DNA from: Diplolepis rosae
Lineage: Eukaryota; Arthropoda; Insecta; Hymenoptera; Diplolepididae
Reading direction: 5' to 3'
NCBI GenBank assembly: GCA_030998225.1
Contig: JAPYXD010000698.1
Coordinates: forward strand, 1,715,001-1,779,000
Length of the DNA: 64,000 bases
The position numbers were made by a program, and so were the translations under genes. The notes under the pieces were generated by a model, which saw only the letters and a program-made list of their open reading frames with translations, had not been told where the DNA came from and did not search any database. This document shows positions 12,006 to 24,900 of this stretch, one piece after another (position 1 is the first letter of the stretch; each line of letters begins with the position of its first letter).

Positions 12006-13544
12006 GCACTTGCCCCCAACCATCGGCGTCCTGCAGATGAGCGCTTCAAATATGGTCACTTTATTCATTTATAGGAGTACATCTTATAACATGACGTTGC
12101 GCAATGCATTAAAAATTGGAGTTTCTTTTCATTGAAGAATATGTCAGTCCGTTTTAATTTTTTACAAAACTGAAAGTTCTATGAAAAACGTTCATCTCAA
12201 ACTCAAGTTGTAAGTAAGTAAAGAAAAGTAAGTAAGTAAAGAAAAGAGCAAAGAAGGTCTGTGTGGTAAAGAAACTCCATTTGATTTATTAGTTTTTGAA
12301 CAGCCTTACATATTGTAATTGCAATTAACGAGTACACGTGATCAACTTCGATACACCTAATAGATGATATGTGTACAGGAACATCATTAGTTAAAGATAA
12401 GATAAAATAGAATTGGTAGTTTTTACAGATACTAAACTGAAGAACCAAGAAGTCTTCAATTCTTTCATTGGATAATAGTTATCTCTTGTTTCTTTTAACA
12501 GAAACGAATTTAAGTTCTACTTAAGCTTGGCATTCAAAAGACATGTAGTGGTTATCCACATTTAAAGTTCGGATTTTAGGTCATGATAGTGATACTTCTT
12601 TAAACGAGAAAGGGATTTGGCCTAGATCCTCTTTTCACATTGCTAACAACCAATGACGCAGATCGCAAGTCACATATGGCCAATGTAAGAAGGGTGCGGC
12701 ATTCGTGGCTATAATTCAACCTTTTTACAAACTTTGTTTTTAGACAGCAAAGATTATGTACCTTCCGTTAATGATGGATCATTATTTCGAAGCTGCCTAT
12801 ATAGTGCAGAGATTCTTTTGTGTTGCGTATTATGTTTTTGAATTCGATGTCACAAAACTTTGTGCAATAATTTGGTGAAATTAACCTATTCTGAAAACAT
12901 GAGGTAGTCATGATGAATTCAGATTGATAAATTTTCTAACATATGACCTGTATTGACTCCTTGACAATGCGCGATCATGAGTCTTGATTGCGTGATCAAA
13001 TAAACAGGCCAATTATAATGAATCATCAAATTTGCTACTAAAAATTGTTTATTTCTATGATGCACAAGATACCACTTATTTGGTTTAATTCTTGAAATGA
13101 AATGTAACAAAGAATCTATATGATAACAAGACCATATAATATATATCTACTTTTTAAAAATATGTAAAAGGGGAAGTTTGTTAATTCGGTAGAGAGGATA
13201 AGGCAGTTTTTGCTTAAATTAAGTATTTCATTGTTTTCTTTGCAAAATTAAGCATTATGTAACTCTTGATTTTAAATAGGGTGTGTTTGGGTGTGTTCCG
13301 ATTTCAGAATTTAAGATTGAACTCACCGATGGTTATATAACTATGTATTATGGTAAAACAGAACATTGTGGAAGAAAATGGAATCAGTGTGGCCATCTAC
13401 AAACAGCTGATTGAACTAAAGTGAAGCCAGAGAGTAGGGCTCTTATATGGTCGAGAATGTATATGTATTCTTTCGTGATGTATATTTAATTGTTTAGAAA
13501 ATGCTCTTAAGAATATACTCAGCATTTAAGAATTTAAAGAGCGT
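12006..13544. other. Intergenic, no gene recognised
   Basis: AT-rich. A short degenerate tandem of 'aagtaagtaaagaaa' units lies near 12208-12246. Nothing else was recognised. Confidence 0.5.
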
Positions 13545-13874
13545 TTAAGGCCATGGATCAATCGGACCACGTGACTACATTATACATTTATTCGTTTATG
13601 CAAGATAATTTTTTTAATTTACAAAGTTTCTTTCTAAAAATTTGGGAAACGTAACAAGAGACAATAAATAATAAATTCGAAAACTAATCGACAATTACAG
13701 TTAACTGTAAATTTTTTGCAAAATTTTCACTCAAACGAAGTTGACAGACGTTCTTCATCATTTTCTGTTGTATTTTCCAAATTTCCAGGAAGATATATTG
13801 TAAAATAAAAAAGTTATGTTACACGAACTTTTACAGGAATTTGGTCACGTGATCTGGTCGATCCACGGCCTTAA
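13545..13874. mobile_element. TTAAGGCC-family MITE (330 bp)
   Basis: Begins TTAAGGCCATGGATC and ends GATCCACGGCCTTAA. The inverted ends extend about 31 bp and contain 'cacgtgac' / 'gtcacgtg'. Its right TTAA (13871-13874) is also the left TTAA of the next element, so the two share one site. A left-truncated relative lies at 52743-53062. No coding content. Confidence 0.85.
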
Positions 13875-14530
13875 GGTAGTTTTTATCCACGAAAATTAGA
13901 CCTCAGGCAAAAATAGATAATTTTGCTTTCAAGAATAGCAATATTATTATTGAAAGGCTATTTTGAAAGAGAAAAGATTAATTTCCATGAAAAAAATTTG
14001 AAATACAGAAAAATAATTTTATTAATAAATTTTATTTTTGCCCCAACTTTTTTTCTTATCGCTTCTTACCAAATTTTAAAAAATGATGCCATCCTAATAA
14101 ATCATGAATCATTTTTTCAGAGAAAAGATTTCCCGCAACTTCACCGTTTCTGTTTTTTAAAAATAAATTCTTTAATGGCTGAAACCATTAAAAAACATTT
14201 TCCAAAACGAAATTTTTATAAACAAATTGCTGAATTTGATAATAATTTATTCATTTTCGAAAATTGCAAATGGTTAAGTTGTAGGGAATCTTTTTCTTGA
14301 AAAAGTCATTTGTAATTTATTAAAATCGCATAATTTTTTAAAATTTGGTAAGAAGCGACAAGAAAAAAAGTTGGGGCAAAAATAAAATTATTTTTCTGTA
14401 TTTCAAATTTTTTCATATAAATTAATTTTTTCTCTTCCAAAATAGCCCTTCAATAATAATATTGCTCTTCTTGAAAGTAAAATTATCTATTTTTGCCTGA
14501 GGTCTAATTTTCGTGGATCAACTACCTTAA
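13871..14530. mobile_element. TTAAGGTAG foldback MITE, copy 1
   Basis: A nearly complete palindrome of about 660 bp with ends TTAAGGTAG and CTACCTTAA. The arms carry 'ttagacctcaggcaaaaata', 'gaatagcaatattattattg' and 'cgcttcttaccaaatttt' on the left, and the complements in reverse order on the right. The 125-codon open frame inside is not conserved between copies and is an artefact. Related copies: 23068-23720 and 39915-40586. Confidence 0.9.
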
Positions 14531-14541
14531 AGCACTTATTG

Positions 14542-14998
14542 TTCAAGGGTATGTAATACTTAGGGATTTAGAAAATTTTATTAATTTTAAGTTTCTACAT
14601 GTTTTTGTCCAAAATACATAGAATTTTGATTTCGAAATCGTAACGAAGATACAAATGGACGTAGATAAATGACTTTTGGTTATAAAATAGAAAAAAGTTT
14701 AATTTTAGCAAAATTTATGCAAAAAATTTGTTTATTGCCCAAAGCGAAAGTAGTCTATCTACGTCCGTTTTCATTTACTCTACCATTTCCCAAATTTTGA
14801 GAACGAAATTCAATGTATTTTGCACGTGGAAACTTTTCTACCTTTTACAATTCAAAAGTTGTGTATCTGCGTTCGTTTTTATTTTCTGTAACATTTTCCA
14901 AATTGAAAAAAAATTTCTTCATGTATTTTGAACGCAAATATGTAGAAACCTGAAATCAATAAAATTTGCTAATTTCCCAAGTATCACATGCCCTTGAA
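14542..14998. mobile_element. TTCAAGGG foldback MITE, copy 1
   Basis: Ends 'ttcaagggtatgt' and 'acatgcccttgaa'. The arms share 'gtttctacatg', 'caaaatacat' and 'gacgtagat'. The second copy, 32755-33119, has TTAAGGG ends. Non-coding. Confidence 0.8.
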
Positions 14999-15059
14999 CA
15001 TGCAGTATAAATTGGGGCACATTTGTGGTTCAGAAGTTAATAAAAATAGAAAACACGAT

Positions 15060-15394
15060 GTTGAAAATTCTAATTTAAAATGCTTATAAATTTTTGAAAA
15101 CACAAAAAATGCACTTATTTTCACAATTTTGGCCGGATGTGACGGGTAAACGAACTCACCCTTTCTTTTTGAGCCCTCAAGAGGTGTGCCAAATTTTAAT
15201 CCAATCCGTAAATTTTATTGAGATTTATCGTGTCCACAGACGCCGGACAAACGACAGACAGACAGATAGACACTTTTGTGAAAACCGTTTTTTCTGAATT
15301 AGGGGATCTCAAAAATTTTAAATTCTAGTGGAAATTCCGAAAGTGGTTTTCCACATGAAACAAATACCTTTTCATATAATGAGAATGTAAAAAT
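15060..15394 (-). mobile_element. (GTCT)n element fragment, minus orientation
   Basis: Read on the minus strand from 15394, it begins ACATTCTCATTATATGA and runs through 'aaaaaacggttttcacaaaa', a short GTCT run (15256-15270) and on. It follows the same order as 61821-62000. It is a shortened copy of the 1.1-kb element at 61821-62928. Confidence 0.75.
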
Positions 15395-17241
15395 TGAGCA
15401 CAGTCCTGGGTATATGTTTATGCTCACGAGAAGTTCTATAAATTTCAAAACGGATTTAGTAAAGTACAATGGTTGTTATGACAGCATGATAGGTTTTTAC
15501 TTTCCTCCTTTTTTGCTGGTTTCTCATAGTAATTTATTTTAAGAAATTTTTTTGATCCAGATTTGGTCATTTTTTTATAATTTGAGGGTTTGAACAGTTT
15601 CAAATTCTTGACATTTTGAATCATCTCCTTCTTCCCTATCATATCTAGAAATAAGTTTATGTAATATATGGCCAAAGCAAAATTTGTATGAATAAAAATT
15701 TCCTTTTATGATTCTACAAAATATTCTATAATTTAAAAAAAAATAGACTTCTTCAAATTAAAGAAAATTCCGTTGAATTAACATAACTTTATTTAATTCA
15801 ACGAAATTTTTTTGTCCCATCTCATTCGTTGAGCTCTGGAGTCCGAAAAATTGTATGAGTTATGAGACAACGAACCTTTTTTTCACTAAACATGGTAGTA
15901 TGTTCGACTACTTCTTCAGTTCATTCAACCTCGCTAACATCATGTATACACACACTAAGTTCTGTCAAGTTCTGTCAAGATCTCTCAACATTCTACCTAT
16001 ATTTATATGGGTCAGGACATCACTCGAACTCATCCCAAGGAATTCCATTTTCTCTAACTTTAAATTTGATTTAAAATCCAACCAAGTGGTAAAATGAAAT
16101 ATGTAATTTTAGTAATATATGTTTTGGTGTCCCACCTTCTGCAGTTCTAAACACAGTTCACTTTACCTGGGGTTGAAATTTGAATGAGAAAGGCACGAAT
16201 ATGTAATTTTGCATGCGGAAGGCGATCTTTACGCACAAAAAAAAAGCTTTACAAGACATAAGAAGTTGCAAGATCTAAATGTTGAATGCTGAAAAAAAGA
16301 AAGGTTTTGAAAAAGACGCTTTTTGTCGTAAAAGTTTTTATTGCGTAAAACTTATTATAAACATCATCATAATCTTGACAATACTTTACAATAATTTTTA
16401 CACCAGGGTAGTATAAATCATGGTCTTCACTGCAATTGACGGTTTTACTGCAATAGAAAAAACGAAATATGCCCATATGAGAACAAGCATTCATCCTTAC
16501 ATCAACTTAATTTTAATTTGATTCAAATTTAACTACTTAATTTATAAACATTGACATTGACGTTTTACTTATGTAATACAAACACAAAATACTTTGTAAC
16601 AAAATTCATCTACGTTAATAATAGATCTATTAGAAGAGAAAAAAACTCAACACAATCGTTTAAATTAATGATCAAAATCACAAATAACGATCAGAAACAT
16701 AAATTTTTGACTATTGATAAAATAATATTTGATTACCTTCGATTGTCATATAGATCAATTAAAATCAATAATAAAAAATGACGTGGATGAGTGATGACGA
16801 TTCAGCTTTTTAAAAGCAAATTATTAGTACACTGATGTGAAGTTTAATGAAAATTAAACAATCCCTTCACCAAATTAAAAGTGAATTTGAAATGATTTAA
16901 AAAATAGCATTACGAGCCTACTAAGTGATGTTTTATGGAAAAAAATCACCAGAGTAAATAGAAGCACAGAAAGAAGAATGTTTATGCAGATTATGAAGAC
17001 ATGCAGACCATGTTTAATAAACATATATAATATATGCGACCATTCCATCTTGATAGTTAGCGCAAATCATGAGCATTTGTCTACTGCTTTCCCTAAAATA
17101 AGAATATAAAAGCATATACCTTTGTAGCATGCGAAAAAGTTTTAAGAACGTTTGTCCGTTACTGTTTTTAGCTTAATTAAAAAGTTGTTTGAATTAAAAA
17201 AGAAAATTATAAAAACATTTTAAAAACTTTGAGCCTAAAAT
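15395..17241. other. Intergenic, no gene recognised
   Basis: AT-rich and non-coding as far as I can see. A small inverted pair, 'cgttgaattaa' / 'ttaattcaacg', sits at 15771-15805. 'ctgtcaagttctgtcaag' is locally tandem near 15961. Confidence 0.5.
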
Positions 17242-17708
17242 TTAAGGTAGTTTTCGTTCAATCTCGCTTTTCTTAGGAATTTTCTGAACTGTTCACAATA
17301 TATAGAGAAGAGTGTTATGAAATGGTCCTGCAATTTTTACCTTAATGTTGAGTCTGTGAAGGTAAATATTATTGTTTGAAAACAGTTCCTTTTGCCTATA
17401 GAAAACGAGTGAAACTGCTGTATTTTTTATTGTAACATAAAAACGCTAATTACCATTAGACAAGAAACTACTGATGCGTAGAAAAATATCGTGAAAATAT
17501 GAAAAAAAAACATTACATTTTATTTATTTATTATATTCTCACGATATTTCATCATATACGATATCGAAATTAATAATTATTGACTTTGAGAACAGAAAAT
17601 TAAGTTAGAAATGATACAAATCATTGGATAATAATCTTATGTACATATTCACTCAAATCTTGAAAAAATTATGTTGAAAACAGTTGTCTCGCACGACAAC
17701 TACCTTAA
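17242..17708. mobile_element. TTAAGGTAGTT-ended element (467 bp)
   Basis: Left end TTAAGGTAGTTTTCG, right end CGACAACTACCTTAA. Only the terminal 17-20 bp are inverted. The centre holds 'aatatcgtgaaaatatg' against 'tattctcacgatatt'. It shares its terminus with the long foldbacks at 13871, 23068 and 39915 but not their interior, so it is probably a related but distinct family member. Confidence 0.65.
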
Positions 17709-18004
17709 ATTTTTTTTATAATGTTTCTTTTAGTTAAATGCTGCTACATGTCTAAATGCTTTCTCCTTTATACTTCTTTTTTAAATAAAAAATTATGGCC
17801 GATTCTTGTAGCTATTAGAACTAAAATCAATTGATTGAATTTGCACGACAAAAAATTGTTTAATTTATTGGAATATAATGCAAAACGAAAGTTCATTCAA
17901 GTATTTGAATTGAATTTTAGGACTGGAATAGAAAAAAATTTATTTAAGAATAAAAGTAAAGTAAGAAGTACTTAATAAGAAAAGTATGTATGCAAAACTG
18001 CCTA

Positions 18005-18385
18005 AGGGGAGACGTCTATTTCTTCTGGGTATGGTCTTACATACAATGTTCAGTACCATTTTCTCGGAAGTGGCTGGTCAAATTGTTTTAATTTATCCCC
18101 CCGAATTCAGCATCTCAAGCTCACGGAGAAAAATGAATAGTCAAAACCTTTATATAGATATTTAACTATAGGACACCTATCTTAGATATTCAGCTGTAAT
18201 ATCAAAGATAATAAAGCGTATTATAACTGAATATATAATATTGTTATCCTATATCCGGTTTCAGTGTAGTTTCAGATGCTGAATTTAGAGGAAAAAAAAT
18301 TAATGATAATTTGGCGCCATTTCCGTGAAAATGGTACTGAACATTTTATATAAAAACTTACCCAGGAGGAATGGACGTCTCCCCT
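18005..18385. repeat. Foldback element (381 bp)
   Basis: 18005-18120 pairs with 18270-18385: 'aggggagacgtc' against 'gacgtctcccct', 'aatgttcagtaccatttt' against 'aaaatggtactgaacatt', and 'ttcagcatct' against 'agatgctgaa'. No TTAA at its ends. Non-coding. Confidence 0.85.
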
Positions 18386-19509
18386 GAAAGAAGATCGACC
18401 CATTGACCAGATCCAACAATTTTCAAATATCTAATAAATTAAAAAACTTATTATAACGTATATAGCTGGTGCAAAATTTTGAAGAATTTTTTACATAATT
18501 ACTGAATTCAAATCTTTCATTGCAATTTCATACATGCATATAAAAATTGTTATTAAGCATAGTGACTTTACTATAAAAATATTATAGAAAACATTTTAAT
18601 GGGCAAATATACTAAGTAATGATAATTTACATTTCGGAAATGCGAGGTTACTTTTGAAAACAAGGAGTTTACCAACCTTCGTAATTTTACAACGATTGAT
18701 AAAATCTAATCGATGATCGTAGGTACAATTATGCTTATCAATGGGTCGACCTTTCTTAAATAGATTAGGAAAGTTTGAAAATAAATTTTCATTGAAACAG
18801 TAAAAAAAATAAAATGCAAAAGCTACGCTAATTATAATAATCCACAATATCCACCAATTTTAAAACTAAAACGTGCACGTAAATATGAAATATTCAACAA
18901 ACCAACGACAGATAATAATTTGTAAGCCCATCTACAAAATGATTACAAAAAACTAGAATTATATATGTCAAGATGAAAAGACAAAAACTTTCAATTCAAT
19001 CAATACACTATCTTACGAGCTGAAAGTAAATTATGGAAATGTAGTTCTCTATTTTTCAACCAAAGTCAAACTCAAAGCTATGTGGAAAGCTACACTGAGA
19101 ACCATACGAGGGGCTATATTGTAATTTGAGCCCAGATTATATATAAGTAGTTTCCCGTATAGTTTCTTATGCCCAATGTTTTTATTGCATAATTGTTTTT
19201 TTTTGAAATTGTTAAAATTGTATCTTAAGTGATGGATCATTTATAATGTAAACATCATTTACACGATATGAAAAGACTCGCTCAGGATAGAAACGATTGG
19301 AGAACTACATCAAACTAGTCCTAGAACTGCTGACTATAAAAACAACGATAATTGTCAATCATTTTATTTTGTCTTTGCACCTTTGCATTAATGAAATAGA
19401 ACCATCACCCATAAATAATGACTATGTGAGATGAAAATTTGTGTGTTAAATAAAAACTTTTTTTGCGTAAAATAAACTTATATTAAATAGACATTTTGAA
19501 CCCATTTTC
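18386..19509. other. Intergenic, downstream of RpS24
   Basis: AT-rich sequence with no recognised gene. Because RpS24 runs on the minus strand, this is its 3' flank. Confidence 0.5.
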
Positions 19510-19521
19510 TTTATTCTTAGA

Positions 19522-20678
19522 TTAATTTACCTTCTTAGCAGCAGCTCCTACTTTGCTCTTTTTTGTCCCCCTAACCTTCTTCATTCTGTTTTTACGTTCC
19601 TTCCTCTGTTTTCTTGTTTGCTTCTGCTTTTCATACAATCCATGCCTTCCTAACCTGTACTTGGGTTCAAATTTCTTGGCAAAGTCTAATGTATCGTATA
19701 TAAGGGCAAAACCAGTAGATTTGCCACCTCCAAAGTTAGTTTGGAAACCGAAAACAAAGACAACGTCTGGTGTCACTTTGTACATTTTTGCTAATTTTTC
19801 CCGAATCTCGGTTTTTCGGACCGATGGCTGACCCGGGTGTAACACATCCACAACCTGTAAAACGGAAAAAATTACGTGTATTAAGTCAATAAATTTACAT
19901 CACTAGTAATTTCATAATACACTAAAAAATCTATATAAAATTCAATTTCGAACTGATAAGCTTTGTTTTTTGTAGTAATTTTATAAATTTTTCAATAGAA
20001 ATATAATCCTACCAGATATCAGTAGATATGGAAGTAAACTTTATTGTTATAATTCACACTTTTACTTCCTAAAGGATGAATATATATAAAAACTATTAAC
20101 AATTCAAATGTATCCTACAGTGAACTAAAGGTGATTTTATTCTCAGAATATCAAGTGTACTTAGATATTACCAAATTATATTATTATTTAAATTTAATTC
20201 TGAAAATGCAGATAATGAAGGAGTTAAAAATACACTTTACACTTACCATTTGTTTTCGACATAATAGCCGATTGGTCATGAACTTTCTGGTTCTAATAGT
20301 AGCGGTTCCTTCGGTCTAGAACAAAATTCAAAACACACACCACTTTTAGGTTATATTTGACACTTACTGCTTCGTCATAAACTTTTTAATTATTTCAGTG
20401 TTCACTACTTTTCATGTGATCTGAATATTAAAACAAAATTATTTTTACAATCAAGCAGCAATCAACTAATTTTATGTTTTTTTTAATCGGCGTTTATCCC
20501 ATGCTTGAAAAGAAGATCATCTTTGCGATAACATAAACTTTAATGTTCCTACTGATACATTAAATAAAATATTAACACTGTCTATTGCATGGAAGATTAA
20601 GTTAATGTTTTTTATGAAAAATAATTTTTCTTTATAAATGATTTTCGAGCATTTGTTGGATTAGAAAATACATACCAT
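19522..20678 (-). CDS. RpS24: 40S ribosomal protein S24
   Basis: Component of the small ribosomal subunit (eS24 family), cytosolic translation. Coding exons on the minus strand: 20676-20678 (ATG only), 20247-20315 and 19522-19854, all joined in phase 0, giving 134 residues against about 130-133 in the family. The protein begins [19 protein letters not shown] and continues [50 protein letters not shown] and [17 protein letters not shown], all diagnostic. An initiator ATG alone at the end of exon 1 is the classic architecture for this gene. Donors are gtatgt and gtaagt; acceptors are ctag and acag. A minus-strand AATAAA lies at 19510-19515, about seven bases after the stop. Divergent neighbour: Sirt1. 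Confidence 0.97.
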
Positions 20679-20689
20679 CTTGCCCGATT

Positions 20690-20725
20690 TTCGTACTACT
20701 CGAAAAAGGCTTTACCGGATGTACG
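20690..20725 (-). promoter_or_regulatory. RpS24: Candidate 5' TOP start of RpS24
   Basis: On the minus strand, 'CCTTTTTCG' begins at 20709, about 31 bases before the ATG. A C followed by a pyrimidine run at the transcript start is the terminal oligopyrimidine signature of ribosomal protein mRNAs. No transcript data were available. Confidence 0.45.
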
Positions 20726-21945
20726 ATGCACGCAGCGCCATCGCTATACAGAAGCGAAAACCGGAAATACGTCTTGATATCGAATGAAAAAAATTAAAAA
20801 TCGCACCAAGAATAAAGAAATTAAATTTTAAAATGTTAACAGAAATAAATGTGACATATAAAAACTATAAGTATTTTTTGTAAATTATGTGATCAGTCAA
20901 ATAATTTTATTATATCGTTGCTGAAATTCATAGATCAGAGGAATATGCAAAACACTTCAAAACACTCAAAAGTACTAAAACTACACAATTCAAAGAGTAA
21001 GAGAGCTTTTACTGTAACTTTCAGTAAAGTGCGGCAGCAAAATTGACTCATGCGAATAGTTATTTCTGTCTCACTTTCAGTGACTGCAAAAACGTTTTTA
21101 GTGTATACAATGTTTCTCATATTTCAGAAAATTAATGTTTACAATTTTATTTTGATCCAACCTTTTGGCTACGACTTTTAATTGATAATTTAAAGAAAGT
21201 ATTATTCTTGTGCATGATAATGATTACCTAATATCTAGAACTGTGAAACTTTCAAAACAAAAATAACAAAAACAGTGAAACTGAATTCTTCACCTTTGGA
21301 GCTTTTAAATATTGCGCGAAATATTGCTTTAAAAATGGCTGATCTCATTCAAGAAATTCAGATGAAATTCAGCAAAATTCAGTCTCCCTTTCCAAAACTG
21401 TCCCTTTGTTATATTTATATATCTCGTAGAATTCTTAAAATATCTTAATCTCAAAATATTTTCTCTCTACAAAATCCCTTAAATTTATTTATGTATGTAA
21501 TAAAATGCCATACATCATATGTGAACCGCAATTTGAGACCTGAAAATTCACCTATCTAAAGATTACCTCGTCATGTACTTTTGATTCTCTTTTTTTATAA
21601 TGACAGGACATTCAAAAAAATCCCTCGAATGGGAGTTCGACTTTCAAAACAAAATATTCTTACATCGTTGCCGGTGTTGCCACATCTCCAATTTTGTGAA
21701 GCAACGGAAGAAAAAGTGCGTGGGTGATGAATAATCGAATAGACAGTCGCAGTTTTAATATGGCTCTGCTATGTGTGCATTGGCCTGGTTTAGTGCATCG
21801 CAGTATGCATCAGTCAGAGAGTTTGTAGAGCTTGTGTGATGCTTGTCAGGGGCAGGAGGGGTAAATTGACAGCGACCTCTCTTGGGGTGGCGGGCTCTCT
21901 ATGAACTACACTTAACATCCTTTGCATTTTGCATTGCTGTGGAAA
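20726..21945. promoter_or_regulatory. Bidirectional intergenic region RpS24 / Sirt1
   Basis: About 1.2 kb separates two divergent genes. The Sirt1 side (about 21660-21945) is less AT-rich and probably holds the Sirt1 promoter and 5' UTR. No clear TATA box or other defined element was recognised. Confidence 0.4.
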
Positions 21946-24900
21946 ATGGCGTCGGGTTCGGAGCTGTCAGAGTACTCGTCCCCAGCAAAACGGCGGAAGA
22001 TTGTTGACGAAGGATACGAAGCACCTTCTAGCTCAGAGTTGGATTTTCGAAACAACAAGCTACTTGGCGATCACACACCCGAGGATCTAGAAGGTATTTC
22101 AAAGAAAATATGGACATTTTATTTATGAAATTTTCGTGAAACCAATATGGCGGCTAGAGAGGGCGGTCGCTTGCCTTCCGCGTTGGCATTTGTTCGAGAA
22201 GCATCGTATAGCCGCCATGACAGTTTTTTCAAGTGCGTCTTTATTTTATAAATTGAAAATCAATTTATTTTTGGGAGTATTTGCCTTTTCCAACATATTT
22301 TTGGGATCATTTTGATTGAATTTTTGGTTTTGTATAATATATTTGTTAAGGCTTGGCTGAAAATTTGACTAGGGGGTTGGTATTTTAACGCAAGGTGGAG
22401 GGTCACTGACAGCGGAACTCTTCTCACAATTCACTAGTGTTCACAGATGGCATAAGTTTCACAAACAAAAGAAACGTGGATTTGACGTTTCTGATCGCGT
22501 GTGTTTTGCTGTCAAGCACCACGATGAAGTGTGGAAACTTCAAAATATTCCGTATGACAAATTGCCTATGGTTTTTCATTGATGATTTTATTGAATGAAT
22601 ATGGGTTATGTGTATATAACTCGATTTATCGAGAGCCTGGTAGTGGTTAGGTCGAGCCATAGACACTTGTAGACTTTTATAAATTTTATAGTTTATAACG
22701 GTTTAATCAGTATTATAAAAAAAAAATTTTATATCGATTTTGCATTAATAGGGATATTTTTATTTTGTTAATAATAATAATAAGCATATTTATCAAAGGT
22801 TAAAGTTATATTTTGTGTCTATATGTATATATCGATACCCACGTTCTAATATGTCGTATCCCACATTTGGAAAATTTTTCAGGAAACGATAAAAACGTCT
22901 TGCTAGCACAAATAAATAAATATAAACAAATTTTTGTTTTATACGTTCATAAAAATGCATAAATAATAATAATTAAAGCAAAAAAAATTATTTAAATAAA
23001 TTTTATGATATTTATGTGGGTTACGCAAGAAGAAAAAATTAAAATGTATTTTAGAAAAGAAATTGATTTAAGGTAGTACGATCAAGAAAATTAGACCTCA
23101 GGCAAAAATAGATAATTTTGCTTTCAAGAATAGCAATATTATTATTGTAGAGCTAATTTGAAAGAGAAAATATTATTTTTTATGAAAAAAATTTGAAACA
23201 CAAAAAAATAATGTTATTAATAAATTTTATTTTTGCCCAAACTTATTTTCTTATCGCTTCGAGCCAAATTTTTAAAAATGATGCCATTCTAATAAATCAT
23301 GAATCATTTTTTCAGAGAAAAGATTTCCCGCAACTTCCTATTTTTGAAATTGAATTAATTATCATGAAATACAGCAATTTGTTTATAAAAATTTTGTTTT
23401 GAAAAATTGTTTTTTTATAATTTCAGCCATTAAAGAATCCATTTTCAAAAATTGGAAACGATCAAGTTGTAGAGGATCTTTTTGCTAAAAAAAATGAACC
23501 GTGATTTATTAAATTCGCATCATTTTTAAAAATTTGGCTCGAAGCGATAAGAAAATAAGTTTGGGCAAAAATAAAATTATTTTTTTGTGTTTTAAATTTT
23601 TTTCATGGAAAATAATCTTTTCTCTTTCAAATTAGCACTTCCATAATAATATTGCTATTCTTGAAAGCAAAATTATCTATTTTTGCCTGAAGTTTAATTT
23701 TCGTGATCGTACTACCTTAATCGTTTTATAATTAAATATTGTTTCATCCCATACATAACATTTTTCTCTCTTATTTTGTATTGTTTAATTCATAATTAAT
23801 TGTTGCCATTTACTTTTAGTTATTTTTAATCGATCTACAAACAGAGGTTTCAGCGGATGCTCTAGATCTAATTGGAGTTGTAAAAATATTATTTGTAATT
23901 ACCTTCTTACTCATTTTATTAAATAATTTCTTAAAATAAACTTGAGACTATTCACAAAATAAAAATTGACTGTCACATCGCTGGCGCTGACTTAACCAAT
24001 TTGATGTGGGATACGACATATTAGAATTCGTGAAAATCAGCATGTGGGATACGACATATTAGAATATTTATTTAAAAATATTAAATAAATAATTTGACTC
24101 CCAAGATTTTAATATAAGCTGTAAAACATTATTATTAATCCATTTTTCAAAAAAAGTCAATTTCTCAAATTTTGTGGGATACGACATATTAGAACGTGGG
24201 TATCGATATATACTTTTTTCAAACATTTTTCCGCTATAAAGAAAATTTTAACTGAAAAATATCTGAACAAAAATTCTTGAATGGTCTTTTAATATTAATT
24301 TATAATTTAGAAATTAAGAATTTCTTAATGATATTTTTTAAAATTTGACTAGAAACCTTGGGCGGTGATAGTGGATTCAATGAGTTAAGCGATGGAATAA
24401 AATCAACATCCAGTGGGTCAGAAGCAACAAATCTTTCATCGACTCCAACTCGTATAGACTCTACAAGTGACGATACCGGTTGCCCGTTAGTTATTTTTTT
24501 GAAAGAATTCATCAATAGCAGGAAATAATTTTGATTTAGGTTTTTCTGAATATAATGTTTTATTTTAGGCTTGACACAGATGAAAAAGACGAGGTCTCTT
24601 CTACCGTGTCTTACCTTTCGGACCTGTCCGGGCTTTCTGACCTTTCTGGAGAGGGAGAAGCTAATCATCACTGCAGAAGCGCTTCTAACTGGGTTCAGAA
24701 ACAAATGCTGATGGGAGCAGATCCAAGAGAGCTCATTCAACATCTTTTCATGGAGTCTACGCCAATTCCAGAGCAAGTCGATGATCTTACCTTATGGAAG
24801 GCAAGATTCAAATTTAAAAACAAAATATATTTATTTTGAAGCCATTTGTTTCATACCACTTTGAAAATAATGATCCAAAACATTTTAGATCATCGTAAAC

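Noticed and set aside
13923..14300. 125-codon plus-strand frame
   Set aside because: It lies in one arm and the centre of a palindromic MITE, and the frame is not kept in the copies at 23068 and 39915.
19553..19831. 92-codon plus-strand frame
   Set aside because: Antisense shadow of RpS24 exon 3.
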